From contig NZ_SMGQ01000011.1 of the NCBI RefSeq assembly GCF_004339095.1, positions 295,575-359,574 on the forward strand: a stretch of 64,000 bases of DNA. Direction: 5' to 3'. The position numbers and the translations under genes are program-made. Below the pieces are notes generated by a model. The model saw only the letters and a list, made by a program, of their open reading frames with translations, ran no database searches and was not told where the DNA came from. The stretch comes from Natranaerovirga hydrolytica (GTDB lineage Bacteria > Bacillota > Clostridia > Lachnospirales > DSM-24629). Below are positions 27,986 to 37,103 of the stretch, in pieces; position 1 is the first letter of the stretch, and each line of letters opens with the position of its first letter.

Positions 27986-29179
27986 ATGATTAAACTATTT
28001 CATATATTTGGTAACGAACCTTGCCCCTGCAAAAGTGGCAAGAAATACAAAGATTGCTGTAAAAATAGAAAGAATAAGAACTGTGAGAATGTAGAGCATT
28101 ATTTGAGTATGGTAAATAAATACTCAAAAAAGAGTCAACTGAAATTATGTCTTTATGAAGGGTGCAATGCTAAACCAAAAGACATTATTCTTGCTCATGC
28201 ACTTCAAAAGAATAGAATTCTGAAGAAGATTGCGCATAAGAATCGTGTCTTAATGCAAGACTTTTCTGGGAAGCCAACCATGTTAGATATGGGTAGAGGA
28301 GAAAAAGAACCATTCTATTTGCTCGAAGAGGTTAATATTAAAAAAGCCACTGCTTTTAGGTGTTTTTGTGGTAAACATGATGATGAGTTGTTTCAAAAGA
28401 TAGAAAAACAACAGCATTCATTTGAAAAAATGACGGAAGAACAGAAATTCCTTTTTGCGTATAAGACATTTTCTTTTGAACATTATAAAGATATTTCTGT
28501 TAGAAGGTTCCATGCCTTAATGTGTAAGGATTTCCCTGAGAATTTTAAGAATCCTATTTTTATTTATAAGTATAGAAACGCACTACTAAAAGCAGATGAA
28601 ACAGAGTACTATTGGAGACGCTTTGGTGAATGTCTGAGGGATAGAAATTTTGGTGAGTTGTTCACATACACCATGAAATTACCTTATCCGATTGGGGTGT
28701 CAGGTTACATGTCTATCTCGCCACCATTCGACATAAATGGCAAACGTATTAAAGGACTAATAGGTATTAAGAAGAGGCTGAAAAGATTATTTATTACAAT
28801 AGTTCCAGATGAAACCTGTTCATACATATTGTTCTCAGGATTTAAAGATGAGTTAACATCTTATGGACAGTATTTCGATTCACTATCAAGCTGTAATGAT
28901 GAATTAATAAAGGTTTATCTTAATATGTTCTTGCCGTTGTACTCGGAAAATTTGATTATAAACCCATTGTTGCATGATTCATTTTCTGAAGAAGGACAAA
29001 TGATGCTTCAGTATTTGATGACTGAAGTAAGTCAACGTAGAACGAGCAGATTACTTACATCATTACAGAATTCATTAATTGAAATCAATAAAAAGGGATT
29101 CAACACGGATGTGTTGAAAACAGTACCATATAACTTGTTTAAGAATATTGAAGAACTTTCCGTTCGTAACGTCTGCTAA
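27986..29179 (+). CDS. SEC-C motif protein of unknown function
   Basis: The N-terminus carries a zinc-binding SEC-C motif, NEPCPCKSGKKYKDCC, at residues 10-25. The remaining approx. 370 residues are not recognised; a second Cys pair (CLYEGC, CFCGKH) suggests another small metal site. No signal peptide or membrane helix. ATG 27986 lies after a GGGGG-containing site. It is the only gene of cassette 4, which starts GTTAGCATAC and ends with R'' GTCTGCTAAC (one mismatch in 10). SEC-C proteins are frequent in defence and mobile regions, but no role is assigned. Confidence 0.75.
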   Translation: MIKLFHIFGNEPCPCKSGKKYKDCCKNRKNKNCENVEHYLSMVNKYSKKSQLKLCLYEGCNAKPKDIILAHALQKNRILKKIAHKNRVLMQDFSGKPTMLDMGRGEKEPFYLLEEVNIKKATAFRCFCGKHDDELFQKIEKQQHSFEKMTEEQKFLFAYKTFSFEHYKDISVRRFHALMCKDFPENFKNPIFIYKYRNALLKADETEYYWRRFGECLRDRNFGELFTYTMKLPYPIGVSGYMSISPPFDINGKRIKGLIGIKKRLKRLFITIVPDETCSYILFSGFKDELTSYGQYFDSLSSCNDELIKVYLNMFLPLYSENLIINPLLHDSFSEEGQMMLQYLMTEVSQRRTSRLLTSLQNSLIEINKKGFNTDVLKTVPYNLFKNIEELSVRNVC

Positions 29180-29285
29180 CAAGATTATTCCCGTTCGCTT
29201 TGCACATTCCTTCACTGGGTGCAAGCACCGCCTGCGAAGAAGGGCTCTGAGGGTCCAGTTCAGGAACGTCGGGAACAACAGAACG
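29171..29285 (+). other. attC-like recombination site 4, crossover occupied
   Basis: R'' CTGCTAAC at the very end of the SEC-C gene, L'' TTCCCG, centre with GTGCAAGC..CGCC, L' CGGGAA, spacer, then AACG with the 167-bp element copy 2 inserted. Shares its whole body with sites 6, 7 and 8. Confidence 0.75.
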
Positions 29286-29452
29286 ATAGTCAAAATGGTG
29301 CTCCGCACCATCTTGACTATCGGCCGCGCGGGCTACGCCCGCTTGATAGCCGACGTGCCGCTCCGCACCACATCGTCTATCAAGCGGGTTTGCAACACAA
29401 GTAATCCGCCAGCAAGCTGACAGATTACTTGCGTCGCAAACCCGCGCGGCCG
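29286..29452 (+). repeat. 167-bp GC-rich stem-loop element, copy 2
   Basis: Same length and near-identical sequence to the copy at 27781. The right junction is G^CTATCTG, an altered TT core, but the following cassette is still recognisable because its own R'' (TTCAGATAAC at 30561) complements it. Confidence 0.85.
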
Positions 29453-29490
29453 CTATCTGAAATAAAATTTAGTTCAATTGGAGGACTTAT

Positions 29491-30546
29491 ATGAACAAAA
29501 TATTGTATTATCCTAATATTAATATTGAAGATAGTATATGGTTAAGAAATGCGTTATTGTACTGGGATAAAGTTTCTTCAATAATGCCATATGATAATAG
29601 TGAGTATAGTTTGTCATCACAGGTTAGATATATTATGGGAACTGATTATTTTGAACCAACAAGACCTGATGAGCTAATGTTTTCTGATTTCTACAATGAT
29701 TTTATTGATGAGTTACAGTTGAGAGTTGATGAATTTGACTTAAGAAAAACACGCGGTTATAAAACGCGTGTTCATCGTTCCAAAATCGAAACGATGCAAA
29801 GAGATAGCCTGTTGCATCACACTAAAATCTCTTCAGCGGTTCTTCCGATATTAAAGAAAAAAATGGACATTGATAGGGCGGAAGGTGGTAATTGGTACAT
29901 TATGAATGAATCATTAGCGGATTTATATATGTCAGTATTAGCAAAGTATTTGGCTGTCATAGATCAAGACGATACCGTTATAGGTACTGATAGATATCAG
30001 TATCAAAACTATGCATATAAAAGAAGAGCGTTCAGTACCAGATTTGATAACTGTAAAACGTTTTTGGATTTAAGGTGTAGTGGTTTACCTACACCTAATA
30101 TGGATATCCCATTATCAGATATTCTTAATTTCAAAGAAAAAAGAAAAAATGAGTTGTTGAGATTTAGACTATTAATGAAGGAGAAAGAAAGACAACTAAA
30201 GAGTTGCGAAAGTGTAGTTGAAATGAAAGATAAAATCAATACTTTTCAAGATGAAATAGCTCTCGGGCTATCTGATTTGGAAAGAGTAATGAAGGATAGT
30301 AATTGGAAAACAAGAGCTACTGTTTACGGAACCTTAATAAGTGTTTCTGTACCCAATATAATAGAAGTGGCAGAAATGTTTGGCAGCCATATTCCACTTA
30401 CTTATAAAGGAGTAGCAATTGCAAGTGGTGTTGCGTTAGGGGGAGCATTAGCTATGAAAGAAATTGGGAATATGAGACAAGAAGCAATTGCAAATAGTCA
30501 ATTTGCATATGTATATCATGCAAAACACAAATCAATTATTCGGTAA
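29491..30546 (+). CDS. DUF6236-like family protein
   Basis: The N-terminal LYYPNINIEDSIWLRNALLYWDKVSSIMPYD is typical of DUF6236-type uncharacterised proteins. The 351-aa chain ends with a glycine/alanine-rich hydrophobic segment (GVAIASGVALGGALAMKE) that could insert in or touch a membrane. AATTGGAGG precedes the ATG. Sole gene of cassette 5. Function unknown; relatives are scattered in accessory genomes. Confidence 0.75.
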   Translation: MNKILYYPNINIEDSIWLRNALLYWDKVSSIMPYDNSEYSLSSQVRYIMGTDYFEPTRPDELMFSDFYNDFIDELQLRVDEFDLRKTRGYKTRVHRSKIETMQRDSLLHHTKISSAVLPILKKKMDIDRAEGGNWYIMNESLADLYMSVLAKYLAVIDQDDTVIGTDRYQYQNYAYKRRAFSTRFDNCKTFLDLRCSGLPTPNMDIPLSDILNFKEKRKNELLRFRLLMKEKERQLKSCESVVEMKDKINTFQDEIALGLSDLERVMKDSNWKTRATVYGTLISVSVPNIIEVAEMFGSHIPLTYKGVAIASGVALGGALAMKEIGNMRQEAIANSQFAYVYHAKHKSIIR

Positions 30547-30560
30547 ATTTCCGATTTTAC

Positions 30561-30723
30561 TTCAGATAACACTAGCTTCACGCAAGGGTCACTCTGAGAA
30601 GCGAGTGACCACATCCAGCCCCCTAAGCCCGTCGGGACGTCACTGCATTAGGCGTTCGCAGACTCACAGCCATAAGCAGCGACTCTAAGGGGCCAGGACG
30701 TCGTGAAGCCAAAACGTTAGGCG
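30561..30723 (+). other. attC-like recombination site 5 (long type)
   Basis: R'' TTCAGATAAC, L'' CTTCACG, L' CGTGAAG, R' ACG^TTAGGC. The centre of about 120 bases contains GCCCCCTAAGCC...CTAAGGGGCC. Intact crossover with no inserted element, unlike its sister site 3. Confidence 0.8.
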
Positions 30724-30766
30724 AAAGATTGAGCTAGTTAACAAAAAACGAAAGGATGGAATTGGT

Positions 30767-30964
30767 ATGGCAAGAATAAAAATTGAAGGGGTACTTGAGA
30801 GTTTAGATTATGATTTAAAGAAAGCGCTTAGAGATACTATAGATGAGTATTCTAAGCAATCGTCTATGTCGGATTCTGAGTTATTCCGTTTGTTTGTTAA
30901 GAAAGCTACTCGAAGATGTAGTACATGGGAAAGGGTACCTGATAGATTCATTGATACTGATTAG
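30767..30964 (+). CDS. small hypothetical protein (65 aa)
   Basis: Helical, charged 65-residue protein (MARIKIEGVLESLDYDLKKAL...). No family recognised. Its first strand and two helices faintly recall ribbon-helix-helix DNA-binding proteins, a weak impression only. The ATG follows AAAGGATGG. It shares cassette 6 with the next gene, separated by about 26 bases, which is unusual in an array of mostly one-gene cassettes. Confidence 0.6.
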   Translation: MARIKIEGVLESLDYDLKKALRDTIDEYSKQSSMSDSELFRLFVKKATRRCSTWERVPDRFIDTD

Positions 30965-30990
30965 TGACTATATAATGAAGGAGAATGGAA

Positions 30991-31272
30991 ATGAGAATGA
31001 TATTAATTTGTGACAATTGCAAGAAGTGGAATGAGTTTGATTACCTTAGAGATAAGAAGTACAATAGTAATTACTTTTCATATGATTTTGACAATATGGG
31101 TTTATCAATCATTAATTCAATTAAGGTCGAAACAGAGCTCATTGATGATGAAGATGAAAGAAGTGTTAAAGAAATAGGCGATGTTGATGATATTGTCAAT
31201 GTAGAATGTGAGTTGGATGAATTGACATTTAAGTGTAACGAATGTGGTGATGAGTTTAAGATTAGCATTTAG
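30991..31272 (+). CDS. small zinc-ribbon-like protein (93 aa)
   Basis: Cysteine pairs at both ends (CDNCKKW and FKCNECGDEF) suggest a single zinc ribbon enclosing an acidic middle section (DDEDERSVKEIGDVDDI). The ATG at 30991 is chosen because AAGGAG lies 7 bases upstream; the ATG at 30985 is too close to that site. Second gene of cassette 6, directly before attC site 6. Function unknown; co-transcription with the 65-aa gene is likely. Confidence 0.65.
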   Translation: MRMILICDNCKKWNEFDYLRDKKYNSNYFSYDFDNMGLSIINSIKVETELIDDEDERSVKEIGDVDDIVNVECELDELTFKCNECGDEFKISI

Positions 31273-31297
31273 TGCTTCTAACGCTTCAGCTCAATCC

Positions 31298-31414
31298 ACT
31301 GCCTAACAAGATTATTCCCATTCACTTCGTACATTCCTTCACTGGGTGCAAGCACCTCCAGGAAGAAGGGCTTTGAGGGTCCAGTTCAGGAACGTCGGAA
31401 ATAACAAAACGTTA
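31298..31414 (+). other. attC-like recombination site 6, followed at once by a group II intron
   Basis: R'' ACTGCCTAAC complements the cassette 6 start (GTTAGGC). L'' ATTCCC, L' GGAAAT, R' AAAACG^TTA. The group II intron begins 4 bases after the G of the crossover. Confidence 0.75.
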
Positions 31415-33323
31415 GTGCGCCAAGCAAAGCTTGGCATTTCTGGCAAAGTGAAAGTCTTTGCAAGGCAAGGTTTAGCCAACCACTTTTATCGAGTGTTGTG
31501 CCGTTACTGGTGACAGTAAAGGTAAAGCGTACACAGAGAATCCTATAGACCATAAAGGAGACCATAATCCCTGAAGCATATTGAGCCCCGTTAATGTTGC
31601 TCTAGAAATAGAGAAAGAGAAGATGACGACGTGTTTAACGTCACGGAAGTCAAAACAAAGAAGTCGATAAAGGCAAGACTTTGGAGGGTCTTTCGGGGTC
31701 CAAGAACGTGGTATGTAGGAAGAGAAATGTCAGGAACTTGGGAGACCTCAATACTTCCAACAAAGATTGGAAAGCCTACCTAATCGAAAAAGAGGATGGC
31801 TGATGAGTCGGATTTCTTCATAGTACTCAGAGGTCGGGAGAGCCGGCTACAAGGGGAAGGGAGAAACAGGAGTATGAATCATACAAAGGAAACAATGAAT
31901 AGACAAGTAGGGCTGGGTAAAACATTGCGAAACTCCCTGTATGAAATCGAAAGGAAAGCAACTAAGAATAAAAAGCATAAATTCCAGAACTTATATCAAT
32001 TACTAAACAGTCAAAACCTAATAGAAGCCTATAGAGAAATAAATAAACAAGCAACAAGTGGTATAGATGGACAAAGCGCAAAAGAATTCGGTAAAAATTT
32101 GATAGAAGAAGTAACACAAATCGAAGAAGAGTTAAAAACCAATAGATATAGAACAAGCTTAGTAAAAAGAACATATATAGAAAAACCTGGTGGAGGACAA
32201 AGACCATTAGGAATACCAACGGTAAAAGATAAAACCATACAAATTGTAGCAAAGAATATACTAGAGGCTATATATGAACCAGAATTTATAGAAAGCAGTA
32301 TGGGATATCGGAAAAACCGAGGCGCAAAACAAGCAGTAGAATATCTAGGAAAAGAACTGAACTTCGGAAAGTACACCTATATAGTAGAAGCAGATATCAA
32401 AGGATTCTTTGACAATGTCAATCATCAATGGTTAAAAAGAATGCTAGAAGAAAAAGTTAGAGATAACAGAATAATAACATTAATAGAAAAATGGCTTAAA
32501 GCTAGCATTATAGAACCAACAGGAGAAATAAAAAAACCACAAAAAGGAACACCACAAGGTGGTGCAATAAGTCCAATACTGGCAAACATATACCTGCATT
32601 ACGCATTAGACCTATGGTTTGATAAGATAGTAGAACAAAAAAGCAAGGGTGAATGTAAGCTGGTAAGGTACGCAGATGACTTTGTCTGAGCATTTCGATA
32701 TAAAAGAGACGCAGAAAGATTTATGAAAACTCTAGGAAAAAGGTTAAGAAAATTTGGGCTAACATTAGCAGAAGAAAAGACAAAAATGATTAGATTTAGT
32801 AGATTTGAAAAAGAAAAGAATGGTACTTTTGATTTTCTAGGATTTACTTATAGATGGGAAAAATCAAGAAAAGGAAAAGATATAATAACCCATAAGACTA
32901 GTAAAAAAGGATTTAAAAAGACCATACAAAAGTTCAAAGAATGGATAAGAGAAAATAGACATTGTCGTTTGATTAAAATGTTTAAAGAACTAAATACAAA
33001 GTTACGTGGCTACTATAATTACTATGGAACAATAGGTAATAGTAAGAAAATAACCCAAGTATATAGGATAGTAATAAAAACGTTATACAAGTGGTTAAAT
33101 AGACGTAGTCAAAGGAAAAGTTTTATATGGGAAGAGTTTGGGGGCGTAATAAAAAGGTATAAACTCTTAAAACCCTATATAGCATCAAAGTATCAACAAA
33201 TGACAATAAAGACAAGTTGCTGAAATATGGAAGTAGATTTTACAACTGAGGAGCCCAGTGCGAGAAATCCGCACGCTGGGATCTGTGCGAGGGGCGTCGG
33301 GTAACCGATGGCTCTATCGTGAC
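31415..33323 (+). mobile_element. group II intron 1, inserted 4 bases into cassette 7
   Basis: The 5' end is GTGCGCC, a group II start. Domain V is the 33-nt hairpin at 33251-33283 (GAGCCCAGTGCG ... CGCACGCTGGGATC). A domain VI-like stem ends at ...CGTGAC (33323). Removing it joins GTTA to GCATAAAT, restoring GTTAGC, which matches the R'' (CAGCTAAC) of this cassette at 35477 and supports both borders. Its ORF lacks an HNH endonuclease. Insertion beside attC recalls the IIC-attC introns of integrons, but here it is on the cassette-gene strand. The encoded reverse transcriptase is interrupted. Confidence 0.85.
31874..33223 (+). pseudogene. group II intron reverse transcriptase/maturase, one in-frame stop
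   Basis: Reverse transcriptase that would mobilise the surrounding intron. RT motifs are clear: [56 protein letters not shown] and the catalytic YADDFV. Immediately after YADDFV the codon is TGA (32687-32689). The same frame then continues through AFRYKRDAERF and the maturase domain to the stop at 33223. So it is a single nonsense mutation without frameshift. Readthrough is conceivable but not indicated. Intron splicing could still occur with a maturase supplied from elsewhere. Confidence 0.88.
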
Positions 33324-33363
33324 GCATAAATAAATTCATTACTTGATTGGAAGGGGAAAGATA

Positions 33364-35448
33364 ATGACTAAAAACAAAAGAATTATATTATTGACCATGT
33401 TATTAGTTATTTTAGGTATAATATTTGGCATTGATAGTATAATTAGAGAGCAAAAAGACAAAATAATAATAGTAATATTTACTTCATTATTTATGTTAGC
33501 ATTTACTTCATTACTAGTGGAGCATTTTTTTACAAAACCAGCTGATGTTTTAGCAAGTTCAGTTTCGATTTTATTGCTTATAGCTCCATTGAAAAGTATA
33601 TTAAGTGAAATGGGATGGTTGTATTATTTAGTATTCTATTATAGCTTATTTCAGTTTTTATTAGCCGTTATTTCGTTAATTCTATTAGATGGTACAAAAG
33701 CAGAAGAACATTGGAAAAATAAAACATCTTATTATACTAAACTTATATGCTCACATTTTGGTAATAGCCGAGTATTATATTTTAGTCTATTTGTAACAAC
33801 AATATTAACTTATATAGATAGCCAAAATATAATGTTTGCTATATTATTCTGTTATGCAATCTTTATTATTTTAATTAACCCTTCTAAATTAACTTTTAAA
33901 ATTAATAAGAAGCAGAAAACTAATGCCGGAATTTCTAGTCTAGGTTCGGTAGTTGGTGTTCATTCAAATAATATATTTTTAGTTAAATTATTTAAAGACT
34001 ATAAAAAATTTGAATTTCTTGATTCAGTGTTTTTTAAGTATAAAGAAGGGAAAAGAATTAAAGAAGAATATGGTATAGTACTTGATAAATATTATTTAAA
34101 CGATGAACAGTGGGCTAGAATTCTAGTTGATGACAATAAGTTATGTGAAAAAATTGATAATACAAAAATAGTATACAATACTAAAACAATACCAATTAAT
34201 CACGTCGTACTATTAAAAGATAATACTCTCTCTATTAGAAAAGATATATGTGGAGTTATTGTTGAAAACTCTACAATATCTAAAATAAGATTTTATTATA
34301 AGTCAAATATAATAATATCAGAGGGTACTTTACTAGAAGTTTTTTGTAATGATAAGAAGATAATGTATCAAGTGATAGAAGGAAATACAAATATTATTGC
34401 ATTAGAAAAAAATAATAATTCAAGTTGTATTATAGGTGAAGCCATACAGCTTGGTGAGTGGGATGATAACGAAAAAACGTTTATAAAGTTTGGGTGGGTT
34501 CCTAATATGAATACACTTGTTTACATAGCTAAGAATTTAGATAAAGTACACGCACTTAGTGGTTACACAAATATTGGAAATATACCCAATACTAATTATC
34601 CAATATTTCTACATCTAAGAGATACTATAAATCACCATTTAGCCATTTTGGGTGTTACGGGGTGTGGAAAATCAGTATTTACAAGAGATTTAATTAGAAA
34701 AATTGCATTTGATGGTACTAAAGTAATATGTATAGATTTTACCAATGAGTATAAAGAAAAATTAGCTGACCGTAAACTGAAGAAAATTGTATGTGATAGT
34801 GGTAACAATTTAATGGCAATAAATCTTCAAATACTATTAGAAGAAAAGAATAAGTATGCTAATCAGCGAGATATTAACAAAATTAAAAAAGCAGAAAATA
34901 GTATTAGAGATACCTTTGGATGCTGTTTAAAATCGTTTCTTACTGGTGATGAAGAAATTGGCATATTTGAGTTACCAGACTTGTCTAATACTGATGAAAC
35001 CATTGAGTATACAAAGTGGTTTTTTAAAGTTTTATTTATGATTGCAAAAAATAGAAACAACTATGATCAACGTGTATGTGTTGTACTAGAAGAGGCACAT
35101 ACTATAGTTCCTGAATGGAATACTATGGGGACTTCGGATAATACCTCAAGATCATTAGTAAATAGTATTGCACAAATAGCTCTTCAAGGAAGAAAGTATA
35201 ATATAGGATTTATAGTAATAGCTCAAAGAACAGCTAATGTTTCTAAAACTGTATTAACTCAGTGTAATTCTTTAATAGCATTTAAAGAATTTGATAATAC
35301 AAGTAAAGAATTTATATCTAATTATATTGGTAACGATTTGGCAAATTCTTTAGGTAATTTGAAATCTAGACAAGCTATTGCTGTAGGTAAGTCATTCAAA
35401 TCAAATATACCTTTAATTTTTGAGGTGCCAGAAATTAATGAGAAGTAG
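33364..35448 (+). CDS. membrane-anchored HerA/DUF87-type ATPase
   Basis: The N-terminal approx. 180 residues hold about five hydrophobic helices. A central beta-rich region leads to a HerA/FtsK-like ATPase: Walker A GVTGCGKSVFTRD, Walker B VCVVLEEAHTIVPEW and IALQGRKYNIGFIVIAQR. HerA-like ATPases pair with nucleases, SIR2 or other effectors in DNA processing and phage defence; that role here is inferred. ATG 33364 follows GGAAGGGG. It is the cargo of cassette 7 once intron 1 is removed. A nuclease-like gene follows in cassette 8. Confidence 0.82.
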   Translation: MTKNKRIILLTMLLVILGIIFGIDSIIREQKDKIIIVIFTSLFMLAFTSLLVEHFFTKPADVLASSVSILLLIAPLKSILSEMGWLYYLVFYYSLFQFLLAVISLILLDGTKAEEHWKNKTSYYTKLICSHFGNSRVLYFSLFVTTILTYIDSQNIMFAILFCYAIFIILINPSKLTFKINKKQKTNAGISSLGSVVGVHSNNIFLVKLFKDYKKFEFLDSVFFKYKEGKRIKEEYGIVLDKYYLNDEQWARILVDDNKLCEKIDNTKIVYNTKTIPINHVVLLKDNTLSIRKDICGVIVENSTISKIRFYYKSNIIISEGTLLEVFCNDKKIMYQVIEGNTNIIALEKNNNSSCIIGEAIQLGEWDDNEKTFIKFGWVPNMNTLVYIAKNLDKVHALSGYTNIGNIPNTNYPIFLHLRDTINHHLAILGVTGCGKSVFTRDLIRKIAFDGTKVICIDFTNEYKEKLADRKLKKIVCDSGNNLMAINLQILLEEKNKYANQRDINKIKKAENSIRDTFGCCLKSFLTGDEEIGIFELPDLSNTDETIEYTKWFFKVLFMIAKNRNNYDQRVCVVLEEAHTIVPEWNTMGTSDNTSRSLVNSIAQIALQGRKYNIGFIVIAQRTANVSKTVLTQCNSLIAFKEFDNTSKEFISNYIGNDLANSLGNLKSRQAIAVGKSFKSNIPLIFEVPEINEK

Positions 35449-35467
35449 TATGACTTCCATGAATTAC

Positions 35468-35582
35468 TTCAGCTAACAAGATTATTAACGTTCGCTTTGC
35501 ACATTCCTTCACTGGGTGCAAGCACCGCCTACGCAGAAGGGTGTTAAGGGTCCAGTTCAGGAACGTCGGTAATAACAAAACG
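35468..35582 (+). other. attC-like recombination site 7, crossover occupied
   Basis: R'' TTCAGCTAAC, L'' ATTATTAACG, L' GTCGGTAATAA, then AAAACG with element copy 3 in place of the TTAG half. Confidence 0.75.
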
Positions 35583-35749
35583 ATAGTCAAAATGGTGCTC
35601 CGCACCATCTTGACTATCGGCCGCGCGAGCTACGCCCGCTTGATAGCCGACGTGCCGCTCCGCACCACATCGTCTATCAAGCGAGTTTGCAACACAAGTA
35701 ATCCGCCAGCAAGCTGACAGATTACTTGCGTCGCAAACCCGCGCGGCCG
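35583..35749 (+). repeat. 167-bp GC-rich stem-loop element, copy 3
   Basis: Same borders (ACG^ATAGTC ... GCGGCCG^TTAG) and length as the other copies, with two G-to-A changes (GCGAGC and GCGAGT in the arms) relative to copy 1. Confidence 0.85.
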
Positions 35750-35842
35750 TTAGGTGCAATAGTCGCTATCAGAGTATTCCTTTTGGGTCTTTTTATTGAA
35801 TGATAGCAATTAAATTATAAGTATATCTTAAAGGAGTTTAAC

Positions 35843-36745
35843 ATGACAAAGTTTGAATACAGTGATTTCCATAAATTTATAGTGTCTTTGGGAACAGGCC
35901 TAGTTGTATTAGCATTTACTATACCTTGGTTTTTTTTAAGAGAGTCATTTGGAATACTTGTTGAAGAAAACGAAATTCAAAAATTTCCAGAAAAAGTTCA
36001 AACAATATTAGACATAAAGCAAGAAACAATTGTTTATTTGCTTAAATTCATACCGATTATAAGTGGTATTTTTGGTGTTATTGGAGTTGTATTAATAATT
36101 TATGGATTTATAAATTGGAGTAGAAAACAACAAATAATAGATAAAAAAGAAAAAGCATCACTTGATAAAGCACTAAGTGAATTAAGAAATATTACTACTA
36201 TTGAGAGATTGGAAAGTATAGAACAAGATATAGATAATGAAAGAAATGATGAAAGTGAATTAGAGAGTGAAGATAACCATATAGCAATAGATCAATCAGG
36301 ACAAGCGCAAAGACCATCTTATTCTCAAAATATGCAACATTATTTTAATATTGAAAGATTGTTAAATGAGCGATTAAATACTATTTATAGAGATGACTAT
36401 ATTATTCGTAGCAATCAACGACTAGGTAATCACGAATTTGATGTAATTATGTTAGCAAGAAATAATAATCAAACGGATAAACTAATTGAAATAAAATACT
36501 ATAAAAGTAAAAATAGTATTTTAGGTATTAGAAGAGTCATTGAAAGAGTTCAAATAAGCCAACAAAGATATAATGAGCAATTTAATAGAGACTCTCATAG
36601 TATAGTTATTATAATAGTTCCTGAATCAACAAGAAATGAGATTGGAGAGCATCGATTAAGTGATATAAAAAATAGATATGAAATACAAATTGAATTTATA
36701 TGTGAGGAAGAATTAAATTGCTTTAACTTAACTGAGATAATTTAA
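35843..36745 (+). CDS. membrane-anchored PD-(D/E)XK-like nuclease
   Basis: Two membrane helices (about residues 12-32 and 70-92) are followed by a charged coiled-coil-like linker and a C-terminal domain. That domain contains HEFDVIMLARNNNQTDKLIEIKYYK, an E..D..ExK arrangement typical of restriction-endonuclease-fold nucleases. Target unknown. AAAGGAG precedes the ATG. It is the only gene of cassette 8 (35750-36926), directly downstream of the HerA-like cassette; a functional pairing is possible but unproven. Confidence 0.75.
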   Translation: MTKFEYSDFHKFIVSLGTGLVVLAFTIPWFFLRESFGILVEENEIQKFPEKVQTILDIKQETIVYLLKFIPIISGIFGVIGVVLIIYGFINWSRKQQIIDKKEKASLDKALSELRNITTIERLESIEQDIDNERNDESELESEDNHIAIDQSGQAQRPSYSQNMQHYFNIERLLNERLNTIYRDDYIIRSNQRLGNHEFDVIMLARNNNQTDKLIEIKYYKSKNSILGIRRVIERVQISQQRYNEQFNRDSHSIVIIIVPESTRNEIGEHRLSDIKNRYEIQIEFICEEELNCFNLTEII

Positions 36746-36811
36746 CAACATACTTAAGTAACTTTACAATAGTGGTTGTAATATTAGTATACTTACGGGT
36801 CAAGCGACTAC

Positions 36812-36926
36812 AGCACCTAACAAGATTATTCCCGTTCACTACGTACATTTCCTTCACTGGGTGCAAGCCCGCCTACGGAGAAGGGCTTTGAGGGTCCAGT
36901 TCAGAAAAGTCGGGAATAACAAAACG
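36812..36926 (+). other. attC-like recombination site 8, crossover occupied
   Basis: R'' AGCACCTAAC is a perfect complement of this cassette's start GTTAGGTGC (35749). L'' ATTCCCG, L' CGGGAAT, then AAAACG followed by element copy 4. Confidence 0.8.
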
Positions 36927-37093
36927 ATAGTCAAAATGGTGCTCCGCACCATCTTGACTATCGGCCGCGCGGGCTACGCCCGCTTGATAGCCGACGTGCC
37001 ACTCCGCACCACATCGTCTATCAAGCGGGTTTGCAACACAAGTAATCCGCCAGCAAGCTGACAGATTACTTGCGTCGCAAACCCGCGCGGCCG
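36927..37093 (+). repeat. 167-bp GC-rich stem-loop element, copy 4
   Basis: Fourth copy, again exactly 167 bp between ACG and TTAG; differs from copy 1 by a base in the GTGCC(A/G)CTCC loop region. A group II intron starts 11 bases beyond its right edge. Confidence 0.85.
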
Positions 37094-37103
37094 TTAGATG
37101 AAA

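Noticed and set aside
32687-32689. Recoded TGA (selenocysteine or Trp) in the intron RT
   Set aside because: No SECIS-like element is evident, other genes use TGA as stop (e.g. the DNA after 33223), and RTs do not use Sec at this position.
27781-37093. CRISPR array
   Set aside because: The repeats are 167 bp, kilobases apart, structured and each tied to an attC; no spacers and no cas genes.
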